In this document: positions 1 to 12,170 of the stretch, one piece after another | Layout: each line of letters begins with the position of its first letter | Numbering within the stretch: position 1 is the stretch's first letter | NCBI GenBank assembly: GCA_900708905.1 | Contig: CAADRB010000004.1 | Span: 4,378,180 to 4,442,179 of the forward strand | From: Hymenolepis diminuta | Taxonomy: Eukaryota > Platyhelminthes > Cestoda > Cyclophyllidea > Hymenolepididae | Length of the DNA: 64,000 nt | Direction of reading: 5' to 3' | Notes under the pieces: generated by a model | Told to the model about the DNA's origin: nothing | The model's input: only the letters and a program-made list of their open reading frames with translations | The model's database searches: none | Translations under genes and position numbers: made by a program

Positions 1-695
1 AGTTTTTAAATCATTATTCAATGATGATTGTTACTATAAAACGTGACATGAGCATTTGATTGCCCAATATTTATAGCAATATCATACAAATTTAACCGAA
101 ATAATGCTAGTAATAGTTGTAATAATATTTGAATATGAAGACTATCAAAATTAATACAACTTGATTGTAATCAGATGAAATCAAACTCTCAATCTCAAGT
201 TATGTGATTGATGAGATAAAATGTAGCATCTGGTTAATACAAATATACATGAATGATTTGAAAAGTATTATCTAAAATCGTAATTTTCGAAAATTTTATG
301 CTTTCTCATGACGAAGAATAGTAAAATTTACCAAACTCTGCCCCTCTCTAAAAAATGAGTGAAAAACCAATCCGTAAATGACTAGACATCACACTACCTG
401 CAGCTAACCAATGTTCTCAAATTCACATAAATGTCCTGAGTATCTAACTGAGCCCGCTAGTTTTTACGAATGCATTTAGCACTTTTGATACCTTCCGACA
501 CGCTAAAACGCATTGGTCACATGTTTGCCATCCCACTACAGCCAATAAGAATTCGGCAACAGCTATGTGGCAATTGGTCGAGCCCATTGGGTTTGGCAAA
601 ATGTGGTTTTCGTAACCCATAATAAAATCAGCGCTGATTTTTTATGCAATTTCTGCGACTGAATTGTGAATCCAAGTATTAATAAGTTCACTTAC
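1..695. other. Intronic sequence of the b561 gene
   Basis: AT-rich sequence downstream of the second b561 exon on the minus strand. I found no further b561 exon here, so the next exon should lie to the left of the window. Confidence 0.5.
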
Positions 696-3416
696 CATCA
701 CCGAAGCAGAAAACCATTCCAAGGACCAAGAAAACCGGATGGTAGTTGAAAACCAACGTTGGATTATTCCAGTCGTACCCGCCATGGTAATATCCTAGCC
801 AAACTATGCACATAATAACAGCCCCGAGTCCAAAGACCTAAAACAAAAACGCTTTCAGCTGATAAAATCCCACTTGCAAAAATATACATAGAATCGTAAA
901 AAAAACGCAAATAAGAACAGAATGCATTTTCTGATTTAGAAACAGAATGTAATTCCCGATGAAAAGGTTAATGACACTACAGGATTATTTTGTAAAATTG
1001 CCATCAACGTCTTTATAGGGCTACCATAAATCCTTTTAGATTCTCAGTGAACTTTACATTTATAGAATTTATGCGAATTCAGTAACGAGGCTTGCTATCT
1101 TGAAGTATCATGGCTAGCTTAAAACAACTGTTTTAGATAATAAAAAGGACGTATTTATTGAAACTGTGGTCAGTCATTCGAGCAAATCAACGAATTAGTA
1201 GGCTCCGGACACTGTTGATAATTACTCATTCAGGAAACTAGACATCAAATCTTGGAGTTATGACTTTAAGACATTATGATACAATGCAGTTAAGCATACC
1301 TTTTAAACAAAATGTGGACAACTAAATGAATTCAAGGCTCAAAGGAAGTAAAACTTGTGACGATCAGGCTTTATGCTCTGATTCTACTCGACTCTGTTGT
1401 TTCAACCTCTTTGAACAACTTTACTACTACTCGCGTTTAATTGCTTTTCGGCGAAAAAAGTAAGTTTTTCGCTTTACTGGCGGAAATGAAAAAAAGCCAC
1501 TCGTTAAAAGTATTTAGATGGAGAGGACAAATATAGATAATCCGAAAAATGTGATTTATGTAATAACAATGCTTCAAAAAGTTTGCAATTTTTTCATGTT
1601 TTAGTATGTGTTGTATCTATTTCAGCACTCAATTTCAATTGCAATTTCCTTCAAAGAATAATTTATTTCAATTTAAAATCATTTCTAACATTTCCTGGCC
1701 TTAATCATATCACGGGAATACCACCTTTGTAACTTTTCACTCCAAGTCACCATGGCCTTAATTTCCTACTTCGACATCAAAGACTCCCCATGACCCAAAA
1801 ACCGGAGAAATCATTCGATGAGTCATCCGATCTTAAATTTGGATTGACCTCACTCAACTTATTTTTATCCTTTTTTAAATTTACTTATCTTCCTTTCGCC
1901 TAACACCGACAGTGTCACTCCTCTTTGCCTGGTCGGCTTACTCAATGTCCCAATCGTATTTGATTGGGTGTTGAATGACTTCATAAAAGTGTATAAGCTT
2001 ACCTGCTTCGGCCAATCGACACACCGTTGGGTGCAACATAGAGGAACCCCCCGTATATTCCACTAATCACTGACTCATATCCCTGAAAATCTCACTGCCC
2101 GTCTGTATAAGGTTGATTTCTGTCATAAAAACTTGATTGCAATAATACTAGCCTTTCTTTAAACTCATAAATATCACACAACTTGGTGATGCTCGTACTT
2201 TAGCTCCTACAAGTGCATGAAATATTGACTAATCCCCAAGTTCTCTAACGTACAATGGCGAAATACATATTCTGAAACTGTCTTTGAGAAAAGATTGCCT
2301 TTTAGCGCATTGATATATGTGAAATTGTTACAAGGCATTCTATTTTCAAGACAGATTAAACAATGTATCTACCGGGGATATTATTAATCCTACTAAAGGT
2401 TCTAATCTTCCATCACTGTACTAAAATTTAAATAGGAACAATACACGACTGAATTCAATCTTATCTGGCACACATCAGGTTGTTTTTGGCTATAAATCGA
2501 CAGTTTGGATTGCATCAGCTATCGTTGGTGTAACAGAAACCGGATCGTACAAGACAAGACTATAAATGGCACATAATCACAGCAGACAACAGTAACAAAA
2601 ATTAGAACACAAAGAGTTGCATATACAAAAACGTATTGAAAAACCTCGATGAGGATTCGAGAGCGTAAGACATGAGGGGGTGAGATGGGGGAAGCGTACG
2701 AGCAAGTGTGCTCGCATGTGAGTAGAATAGATAAACTCGCCTAGGTGACAGACGAGAGTTTGAGTCATAGGGACATAAAGGCAAAAATCAACGTATTTCC
2801 ATAAAGAATGTGACCAAAGAGTAATTTTAGAAAATGCATAGTCATGCTTTAAGGCTGTCCACCTGAAGTCTTAACTACACAAATAGTCGTCCTGATTTTG
2901 GACGTATACGCACCCCTAAAAAGTTTGTAACTAATATCTCGACCGTTTATAAAACTCCAAGTCAAAATTATTTCGCTTCTGGATTTCTTCAGTGTTATAA
3001 AAAATTTGGGCACATGAATTTAAAAAATTATCAGATTTTTCATCTGGAACTTTCAGATGTTATTCAAATAAGACAGTTTTACACGCAGTGTTAGATTACT
3101 TTGCCTCTCTAATAGTTTCATACCGGATATGTACTTATTCGTGTTAAAACCTACACAAAACTGCTAATTGCAGATGACTTAGCCCTTTCAGTAAACTATC
3201 GAAGCCAGTTGTGACGTTTATCTTGTCTTTGAATTGGTTTAAGTTAAAAGACGCCTCAGCTCTGTTTCAACCTGCTTTAAAACTCTTTAAATCCACCCCA
3301 ACTCAACAATCTATTTTACTAACCTGGGCAATGACGGTAAGAGGTATTAAGGCCCGGCGTTTTGATTCATCAACGGCCGGCGGATTGTCCAGAGAGTCGT
3401 AGGCGCGAAGGTTCAT
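696..3416 (-). CDS. CYB561: Cytochrome b561-like transmembrane protein, N-terminal two coding exons (partial)
   Basis: Two coding exons are seen, with the rest beyond the left edge. Exon 1 (3324-3416, with a short 5'UTR to 3419 after a ttttcag acceptor) starts MNLRAYDSLDNPP and ends VIAQ before a gttagt donor, phase 0. Exon 2 (696-837) follows a ttttag acceptor, opens in phase 0 with VFGLGAVIMC, and reads GYYHGGYDWNNPTLVFNYHP then VFLVLGMVFCFGD before gtaagtg. The HGG-W...FNYHP..LVLG..F..GD pattern is the first transmembrane segment, loop and second transmembrane segment of the eukaryotic cytochrome b561 family, di-heme ascorbate-dependent ferrireductases of vesicle or plasma membranes; the His of NYHP is the expected heme ligand. 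The short acidic N-terminus before the first membrane helix is also family-typical. The intron between the exons is about 2.5 kb. Not seen: remaining helices and the ascorbate/MDHA-site residues. Family assignment is firm; the exact paralogue is not. Confidence 0.86.
838..3323. other. Intron 1 of the b561 gene
   Basis: About 2.5 kb of AT-rich sequence between two in-phase b561 exons. Short open frames around 2577-2784 on the minus strand lack splice context or family resemblance. I see no repeat or RNA gene that I can name. Confidence 0.6.
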
Positions 3417-3419
3417 GGC

Positions 3420-6045
3420 CTGAAAAGCACAAAGGGCGAAATGAAAAATGAAGGCCTAACTTTAGTAAGTGAGCAAGAAAATGGCCACCGTGGACCAATC
3501 ATGAATTTTAGGACAAGGCGGGAAGAAGGAGTACAGAGACAGACTCTGAAATGCTCGGTTCTTATTGGATAATCCACTCTCAACTCTTATTGGGCGAGCA
3601 GTTCGACCTTTATAGAGGTTTGTTAATATCAATTTGTGAATATGCGTAGGAGTTAGACATTCGATAATTAAAAATAGAAAAAATAACACGAATTAAATAG
3701 CCGAAAAATTGAGCTATAAACGAGGAATCAGTGCCTTTAGAGGAATATCGAAAACAGTGTTACTTGAGTTCTAGGATGTGAAGATAAAGCTCGTCGGTAA
3801 AGTTTCAGCGGCACATTCCGCACTTGAAGTGATTCAAGGTAAAATAACTTTATGTTAAATGTGCATGATAAGCAGCGGCAGACGCCAACAAAATTTAGTC
3901 ACGGCACCGATTGGTTTATTAGAACACTAGTAAAAAAGGGCTAAAGATATTTGATTTCTTTTCCAGATTGTAATTGAAAGTGTTTCGACCAAAAGCAAAT
4001 AAAACGAATTTATAAAAAAATTTTTAGGGATGTCAATTTTCTCTTCATTTAAAATTAAGTAGAACAGCCTTAATTTCGGAGGGATCAAAAGAAAGTAAGT
4101 ACTATTACTATTAATACTATTTAACCTCAAATTAGTCTGAATACGAAGAAAAAAACTATATTCAATTGTTAAAATTTTTATGTAATTGCGGAAGATAGTT
4201 AAATTCTCTATTTGGGTCAATCCTCACTCGATTCGAGAGGATAAATTAGATGCTACTGGACACGAATTTTTGCCTATACAATCAGTAAATAAATATCCTC
4301 TAAATTCAGCAACTCCAAATAGAAATACTTCAGTCAAAATTTGACTAATAGGGCATTATTGCTTAAAAAGAGGGAAAAAGGATAAAAATAGATGAATACT
4401 ATCTATTATCAAAGGGGAATTATAGTTAGATGGATGGATTGCCTAAAATTAACCTAAGATGGGAAGATAGAATTGTATAGATTTTTCAGACGCCTCTGTT
4501 CATTAAAGTATTGATGATAAACTTGCATACTGTAAACTGCTATTATTTTTAATATTAAAAAATCATGAGATTTTCATAAAATTTAATTTAATCTCCATGT
4601 AAGAATTAAACGGGATAGGAGTAGAATTTCAAAACAAATACATGGATGCCCCAAATAATTGTATTGTAAGTCGATGGCACATTCAAATCGACTTGAAATA
4701 AACTAAAAGATAATACCATTCAATATGCTGATTCAAAATACACAAAGATACAGTAACTATAATTGATTCTGTTAAAAAAATTAAACTGCTAAGATTACAT
4801 TACCCAAATAAAAACAAACGACAAAGCAGAAAAGCTACATTTAATTACTAAACGTTTTTTTGTATAACCGAATACTTGTTTACCTGTTCAGACGGAGCGG
4901 ACATTTTTATTCTGCCAAACGACCAATGTACCAAAATCCCGAAAAATACTAAATCGTATTAGTGCCGACCTTATTAATTTAACCCATCAATCAGTATAAA
5001 CGCATTTGTGGTTTAACATTCAACTACAGTTTATAGCAAGAATATAAGAGTAGTTTATTTTCAAATAATTTTTTAAATTAACGCAATTATAAACAATATT
5101 ATTATACTGCATATTTAAATATGGATCTATTTAAATATCTTTTCATGTAGGTACCATCCATAATAAAGAGTATTAACTATGTGCGAATGAACATTTGCAT
5201 AAGATAAATTGTCAGAAACCATTTTTTACCTGTAAGTCTTAAGGTATTTATGTTTTCATCGCAATCTGTTTTTATTAATACATAAAACGGTTGTTTGTTT
5301 TCTCGGTAATCAAACGTTTGAATAATCAAAAGTATTTGTAATTTGGTGGAGCAAATGGCCACAGTCTTCCAGGCGCACATAAGATTTATTATTAAAATTA
5401 GTAAGAATATTGGGATCATATTTTCTAAACAATTATATGCTTCCGGTATCTACATTTCTCATAAGGCAAATAAGAAAGCTAACGTAGAAATTTAAACTGG
5501 ACGATTAAATGCTGCTTAATAATGATATAAAACACTTTTACTGAAATTCGTCCAACTTCAATGAAAACCTGAAAAATATAATAATAAGGTTAAATGTAAT
5601 GAAATATACTAAATATGAATCAAATAAACTTGAAATTATATCAAGCAGACAGTTAAGAATGAAGATCTGTAAGCAACTAATACTTATTCTGCCATTAACA
5701 ACAGGCAGTCACAGTTTTTAAATCAGAAAGCCAAATTTTGAGAGTTAATAAAATTATACTTTACAACAGCAATGGGAACCCGTGAGAGGGAGAAAGAAGA
5801 ATAAGACAAAAAAACGAAAGAAATCGTGAGAAATTAGCATTTTCATCACTAGTCTTGTTAAAAACATGTGTTGGATTTGAAAGGCAAAAAACTAAAGAGA
5901 CGAGTGCAAATGGCTAATTAATTTTCTCCAATAATTACGATTGAAAACAGCTTACTTAAACGCAAAATCGCAAACGCAATATTATTATCAAAATGAATTA
6001 ATTGAATTTGATTAAAATATTTAGTCATTTTGCAGAATCCTTTAG
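3420..6045. other. Gene-free AT-rich sequence upstream of the b561 gene
   Basis: This should include the b561 5'UTR, any leader intron and the promoter, since the first coding exon begins just after a splice acceptor at 3419/3420. I cannot place a promoter. The open frames (for example 3927-4220 on the minus strand) look like AT-rich chance frames. Confidence 0.4.
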
Positions 6046-6284
6046 TGTGATATAAAAGTTAACGTAAAGTATAGGTATTCTAGTCTCTGAAAGAAATGTC
6101 ATATACTGTTATAAAGTAACGAACGCGCTTGTACTAATGGAACTCAATCTCACTCGGTATGGGCTAAAACAAATAGGCATTATTACAGTATGTCTTTTTT
6201 CAATGGGGAATTAAGAAGGAAATTACATTTTATTTTTAGAAGAAATATTGGATAAGAGGAAAATAATTATTCTTTCTTCTAGCA
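6046..6284. repeat. LTR-like dispersed repeat, copy A
   Basis: Shares an extended, diverged similarity with 9042-9346 in the same orientation. Common blocks include gctaaaacaaata/gcttaaacaaata, a ggggaa-ttaagaaggaaatta block, agaagaaatattgg and aaaataattat followed by tttcttcta. It begins tgtgatataaaag and ends cttctagca, against tgttacaagg and cttctaaca in the other copy, so both copies run TG...CA. Copy A is about 65 bp shorter. No target duplication is evident at this copy. Confidence 0.5.
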
Positions 6285-7828
6285 TATATCAAATCAGAAT
6301 TTTTCATCCAAAGCTATTTTGTCAGAAATATCGTTCTGTTTAATGCACCGAAAAATGCATTATTCCGCGAAATTTTGCTAGCGCAGTTAAGTCAAACTCT
6401 CTTACTAGATGCACTTGACATTACTTAAAAAGGGATATGTAATTTTTCAAAGATATCTGCTCTCATTTCATATGCATTTTCCAGTCAGAAATCTCACGTA
6501 GAGTCAGATAATTATCATTTAATTCCAGACACAACGAATAATATTTGAAAGAGTTATGAAAATTATGGACCATTATTTCATGTCCAAGTATATTTACATT
6601 TCGAATTCAAAATATTACAGCTGAATTTATTCGGACTTAAGAACCGTTAAATAATAATACAAGTAAAAAGATTGCAAATGTGTGCATGCATAATTTTAAT
6701 TTGTTAAGATTTGTTCTCCTCTGTAGGATATCGTAACCGACTCTCAGATTCCCTAAGAAATTGCATTAGTTACAAATACAGCTACCATAATTCAAAACGA
6801 GCCAAACCATCATATCAAATTAGGACGCAAGTTTTCGTATCGGTAGGTCAAATTGTATTATGCACCATTTACAACCTACTGTAAATTAATTCGCTCGAAT
6901 GAAAGGAATTTATAAGAAGCGGGAATTAAAAGGTGAAAAATAAAGAATTTTACAAATATGAATTATTTTGGGAAAAATATTATGTTGCACTTTTGGTACT
7001 GGTTTTACTTGAAAGATGTTATGCAGAATAATGCTTAAGACATGAATGTATTATTTAAAAATATTAATTCTGCTACTTAGGTCATAAAAATTCAAGTTAT
7101 TAAAGACATAACTGATATGTAATTGTCTCCCAGCATCACGAAATAAATCAGTTTTACTTGGCGAAAGTTAAAAACGTTTAGGTTAGTAGCTAAGTTTGAA
7201 GGAGTAATTTATGGAAATTATGGAGGCAACATAGTAAAATTAATTCGGGGTAAAATTAGTACATTAAAGGCACATTTCTGATGCAATTCGTAAGCACGGG
7301 CGACAACACCCATTAAAAATGTAAAAACACGTTGTTCTAAAATTTACCAGCTTAAATATTACGTCTGGCTTATTTGTGTAAAACAAAGAGAAATAACTTC
7401 AAAGCAAACTAATTTTTGGCCAACGTTGAATTTATTATTACTAACATCTAAAGAAAATTTCTTTCGTTTTCGAATATTTTTCTTCGCCATGATGCTGTTC
7501 GTAAACCTCTCCAGCCGGTGTTTGATAGCCGATTCCCAATTCTTCAAAGAGGCGTAAAGACTTTCACTATCCTTAAAAATGACAAAGAATCTGTTGTTTC
7601 TATGGATCCGTATGTTTCCATTCACATTAGTTATCTACTCTCCGTAACTTTAAAACAACAATTCTTCTAAAATTTTGGTATATTCCATTTCCTATTGATT
7701 ACTCTTATTCACGATTAACTATCCTGTATTCACCTTGTAAATTCATTTTATCATTTTTTTCGTTCTTTTACTATTTTATTCTACCGTCATAGGCGGCCTT
7801 CTGTTTCCTTCATCTTATTCTTGCAATC

Positions 7829-7978
7829 ATGCGAAGAGTGACACTTATGGCTAAAATAGAACAGTTACTCTCGGACCAGTTCAAAGTGAAAAATTTGTAT
7901 CTCAAGGCTGAGAGGAGACTAAAGAATGAAGCCCTATGGATTTCCAAGACTTCCATCTATGTCATCATTAATCACTGA
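7829..7978 (+). other. Small charged ORF, function unknown (weakly La-motif-like)
   Basis: A 49-residue frame starting MRRVTLMAKIEQLLSDQFK, lysine- and arginine-rich and probably helical. A pyrimidine-rich stretch precedes it with an ag at about 7835, so it could also be an exon or an exon relic. The order IEQLLSDQF...LYLK...LWISKTSIYVI loosely recalls the La motif (FSDxNLxxDxYL...WVxI), but by eye only. It may equally be a gag-like transposon fragment or chance. Confidence 0.15.
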
Positions 7979-8027
7979 GACTTAGTTAACTCGACTTCAC
8001 AGTGGTGCATGAAGTGGTTGACCCTAC

Positions 8028-8363
8028 TGTAACCTCAAGCCCCCTATAACTGATCATCATATGTCCTCAAGTTGTTTATTCGGCTATCGGAATAAGTTAA
8101 TTAGGTGGTCCTTGAATGAACGTCTCAAGGATTCAGCTTCCAGCAGCAATATCCGGAACCATTCCTCCTTTTCATACTATTCCTCCTAAATGAGAACATA
8201 TAAAGCCTTTTAACCCACACATACACACATGCCTGTCAATTCCTACGCTTCCCTCTCGTCTCCTCTGTCCGCCATCTCTCTCTTACCCTCCTGAACCTTT
8301 CATCGTAGCTTGTTCAATACATTTTGGTATAGACAGCCCTTGCTGTTCTGCTCTACCCTTACA
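8028..8363 (+). repeat. Possible LTR-like or promoter-like fragment
   Basis: The stretch begins tgtaacctcaag and ends cccttaca (TG...CA ends). It has a tataaag box at 8199-8205 followed by a pyrimidine-rich run with CTCTC blocks and a tcaatacat stretch that could be a degenerate poly(A) signal. No flanking target duplication or primer-binding site was found. Weak call. Confidence 0.2.
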
Positions 8364-9041
8364 ATTTGCCACAAAGTAAATCATTTATTTGTTATATGGG
8401 ATGCGAATTTATAAATTTAGGCAGCTGGTCTGTTATGGAATGTTTGTTTATGCACAACCGTGTCTACTAGTTGTGTCTGTACTAGTGGTCTGTTTCATTT
8501 CTTTATTTATTAATAGTACTTCTACTTACGCTATCATTCCGGACTGTGAAACTTCGAAGAAAATATGTTATTTGATGAAGTGTCTCATGCAAATTTACCA
8601 GCGTAATGTAACTAATTCCGAAAGGAAGCTACTTTAAGTCGGACCGAATTAGGTTAAACATCACCTCATGGAACTTATGACCTTTCCAGGCTAACTGAAA
8701 AAAGAAACCTTTCTCCAGTGAGAAGACCAAGATTTTGGTTGGACAGTTGTGTATTGGAAAATTGGAATCGAACGAGAGAGGAAAGGAGGAAGAAGTAAAA
8801 GTAGGAAAGAAAAAGAACATCAGGACTGGGCGAAGGCATCTCTAGGAAATAGAGAGGATGAAGTATGATGGGGCAATTTTATGGTTACGCGTTTGTTGTT
8901 TGCCGATGAGCAGGCAAAAAAGGAATCACAAATTAGCAATTAGGAATGAGCCAGTGTGTGCGAGATACATAGATACACCAAGCGAAATTAGGAATTAATG
9001 CGTGAAACACAAGCATTATTATTATTCATTGACTGTCAAAG

Positions 9042-9346
9042 TGTTACAAGGTGCTATAACGTAACCAACTAGGAGTTCGGATAGCAATCTAGCAGAGCCA
9101 ACAATCTAGAAAACTCGGTAATATAGCAACCTAACACAGAAGCCAATGACCCACGGCAGGTCACTAGACACGTTATGGTCAACACGCGTGTATTCACGAA
9201 ACTCCGCCCCAATCGGTATTGGCTTAAACAAATAAGAATAATTATCGAGTGTCTTTTATCGGTGGGGAGATAAAGAAAGAAATTACTCTTTTATTCATAG
9301 AAGAAATATTGGGAGTGGGGGAAAATAATTATCATTTCTTCTAACA
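9042..9346. mobile_element. Probable solo LTR, copy B
   Basis: A 305-bp segment bounded by TGTTA and TAACA, flanked by caaag on the left and caagg on the right, a 5-bp target duplication with one mismatch. Its right half matches the repeat at 6046-6284. The reverse strand carries AATAAA inside (from tttatt near 9281), as expected if the element reads right to left, but the symmetrical ends leave orientation open. No protein-coding interior is attached, so a solo LTR formed by recombination is the simplest reading. Confidence 0.5.
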
Positions 9347-9984
9347 CAAGGTATCTATCTTCTGCCAGTCTTCACAGCGGCAACAGAACAGAGAAAATTG
9401 GCAGTTACAATCAACAAGGTTTATTAGTAACGATCTAATCAGTGAGAGAGGAGATCATGAACGATAGAGTAGTCTATAGGTGTTAGTGAATACCATGATT
9501 GTTGAGATGGCAGATATGATAGGCATGGCGGTAGTTTTCCAGTCAGGGTATATACCTCAGGATTTTATATATGCTAGAAGAATTAGACTACCGCAAATGC
9601 TCGATAACTTAGTACAGACTAACTCGGCAAGTGAACAGCATCAAGTTTCCTGAATTTCAAATTGTTCAGATTACTTGATCGCAGGTTGAGTGACACAGAG
9701 TGTCAGGCAACGAACCGAATGGTAAGGTCATGTTGACTTGCAGCAGAGAATATATACGAAATAGAAGTGAAAAAAGTTCATGAAAAACTTTAGAGATTTC
9801 CTCGAAAATTTTAATTCTAGGTAAATTTAATAATCTAGTTCACAAAAACATTTGGTTCAATACATTAGGTTTTTTGCAGGCATTTTAGAGATTTGATTTT
9901 TCTTATCTATCTAACTTTGATTACTTATTAAAGATAGATCATTTTTCGGTATTTGTTCCACAGCTCCAAATGTTTCCCAATTTT

Positions 9985-10950
9985 CGTGGAACAGCACTCG
10001 ACTTACGCGTCGAAGGCGTCTTTTTAGTGAACTTGCCCACTTCCTTCACATCTCTTTTTAATCGACTTTATTTATTTGAAGCGTGATCTATGATGTTTTT
10101 AAATTTTCCTGAACATCATTGGACACGGGCCTTGGAGGTGGCTTTTCTGTGAATTTGGCTTATATCATGTTGATCCCTTCTTAATTTGTCAGCTTATCGA
10201 TATCCGACTAAGGGAAAATCGATCTTCCATATTTAAACTGCGATCACGGAAAATTATCTGCTTTGATGAAACCGCATAATATTTTTTTGAAAATTTGGCG
10301 GCTTTAGAGTGAAACTGACTCGCAACATACGCACCCATATTTAATTTAAGTTATCGATTTCTAGTTAATGAAGAATCAATTTAAGATACTTAAAAATCGA
10401 CTTGAGATAATTTTCGATCTTCGTGGAACAATACAAATGACTTTACTTTGAGCCCCACTCATCAGGGCTCAATTTGTCATGTTATCGTTCTCAAATTAAG
10501 AAAAAATCTATTTTCGATAGAAAAACTGTGATTTCTGTTAATTATCCATTTTCCTGAAACCGCATATGGCTTCGGCATCGAATGTGGGGTTTCCTCCTTG
10601 CACAATTTGTCATATTGGTAATTTCCATTTGATGAAAAGTATTTTCTTCGATTTTTCCGACAATTATCAAATTTTGTGAAACCACACTGGACATCGGTTT
10701 CGAAGACGCCTTTCAATGAATTTTGCTTACTACCTACGCATACCTGCTCAATTTTTCATTTTGTCGATTTCCAAATAATGAAAAATCCTTCTTAATATTT
10801 AAACTGCCTGGTCCGATATCAGTCTTTGTGAAATAACATTGGACAGGAGTATCTGAGGTGACGTTTAATTAAGGTAGCTTACTCTATACGCATCCTTAAA
10901 CAACTCTTCATCTTATCGACACCCATTAACGAAAAATCTTTTCTCGATGT
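9985..10950. repeat. Decayed tandem repeat, seven units of about 120-157 bp
   Basis: A unit opening with a form of gtgaaaccacattggaca recurs at about 9985, 10111, 10264, 10421, 10551, 10671 and 10821. Each is followed in order by a ...gaggtggc/gaagacgcctttt..tgaattt block, gcttact...tacgcat, (c)tcaatttttcat, ttatcgatttcc..a..aatgaaaaatc and often tatttaaactg. Units differ widely and vary in length, so the array is old. The small ORF at 10477-10716 is part of the repeat. Confidence 0.7.
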
Positions 10951-12170
10951 TATTATTGTTTTCATACGATAATGTAATCAGTCACGGTGAAGACAACTAA
11001 TCATCATGAAAAGTAAATTTTGAACAAATTTTAAATATAACCAGATATCTTTGTGCTTCTAAGCATGTTATTGTGGCCACTATATACAAGGTTAGGTATT
11101 CGAACTTCCATGTTGAACGCCATAGAACTGCTTAAGATGTATTGAAATAATTTCCCGAGTAGATGCAACAGAAGCCACAGCTGCCACCATTTTCCCCTTG
11201 CATTCCTACTTCTGCATAACTGCCACCTACATTGCAATTAGTCAACCACTCAGTTATTCGCATCATTGTCCTTCTCTAAAATGGCGCGACATCTTTCTTT
11301 TCCGTCGACTACATTTATTACTCTCCTAAAAGAACAATGTCGCTCCAACTCCGCTTTACTTGCACATAATTTTACTACTTCTTGTACTCGTTTACATCCA
11401 TATACTCTTCCACTTTCCTTGGGGAAACAGCTCGTACTTCAAATCCATCCACACACAGCCTACTCGCATCATGTTACTCTGTTTGTCACACTGCGTATCC
11501 ACTAAGCTCCACATCATTCTCACTTCTCTCTACCGTTTATTATATATATATGGAGATGTTTTAACGCCAATTTCGCCCATCTCATTAGTCTTTCATTTAT
11601 CAGGTTTCTTTAACTAGTCGCTAAATTAACAGAATAGGTTGACCAAGCTGAAAAATCTATTTCGCATTTTCTTTGTTTTCCGGACAGACTCTATCTGCTT
11701 CAGTGGAAGGCGTTCCCTACATTTTCCAAGCTGATGCATCTAATTTAGGTGATAATGCATACCTACATTTGTCTGGTCGTCTAAATAAACATACTGTATG
11801 GTTTTTCAATGAAATAAATTGTATTAAATGGAATTACATTGAGATTAAGCGCTAATATGAATGCTGATTGTTTACAAGCAGAAAGATTTTTCTTCCTCTC
11901 TAAGCTTGATGGAATATATGTCCCATGGATTAGACCAACCTGCGGTTGGAAATTAGTATATACATTCTTCATTTCGGGGACAATAATTGAGACTGGAGTC
12001 TAGATCTATTTCAGCAATTAATTGATATTCCACAGTTATAGGAAATCTGTCTATTTTGAGGTAGAATATTAATTTAATCCTTTTCCTAAACATCATAATA
12101 TTGCGGATTTTGATTTCTTTTTATCTTGACTTTATCTTTATTTTGACTTCTCATCATTTTTATTTCTAAA
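10951..12170. other. Mostly non-coding; one open stretch at 11688-11855
   Basis: After the array comes about 700 bp without a supported gene. At 11688, after a gttttccggacag acceptor-like site, a plus frame reads TLSASVEGVPYIFQADASNL and on to a stop at 11853-11855. A second frame (11857-12003) follows in another phase. Residue make-up is protein-like and it could be an upstream exon of the candidate gene at 12171, but I could not join them in frame. It could also be a frameshifted relic. Confidence 0.25.

Larger units (their letters stand above)
6285..9041. other. Sequence between the two LTR-like repeats
   Basis: About 2.76 kb with no recognisable reverse transcriptase, integrase or primer-binding site. 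It holds a small charged ORF (7829-7978) and a stretch with LTR-like features (8028-8363), described separately. It could be the decayed interior of one element flanked by copies A and B, or unrelated DNA between two solo LTRs. Confidence 0.3.

Noticed and set aside
2577..2784. Overlapping minus-strand ORFs of about 60 codons
   Set aside because: They lie inside the b561 intron and have no splice context, family resemblance or conserved motif.
3927..4220. 97-codon minus-strand ORF
   Set aside because: Its composition is dominated by Ile, Leu, Asn, Phe and Ser from AT-rich DNA; nothing recognisable.
7359..7625. 88-codon minus-strand ORF with a basic stretch
   Set aside because: AT-driven composition and no splice partner or family resemblance; coding status cannot be supported.
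10477..10716. 79-codon minus-strand ORF
   Set aside because: Falls wholly inside the tandem array and is explained by it.
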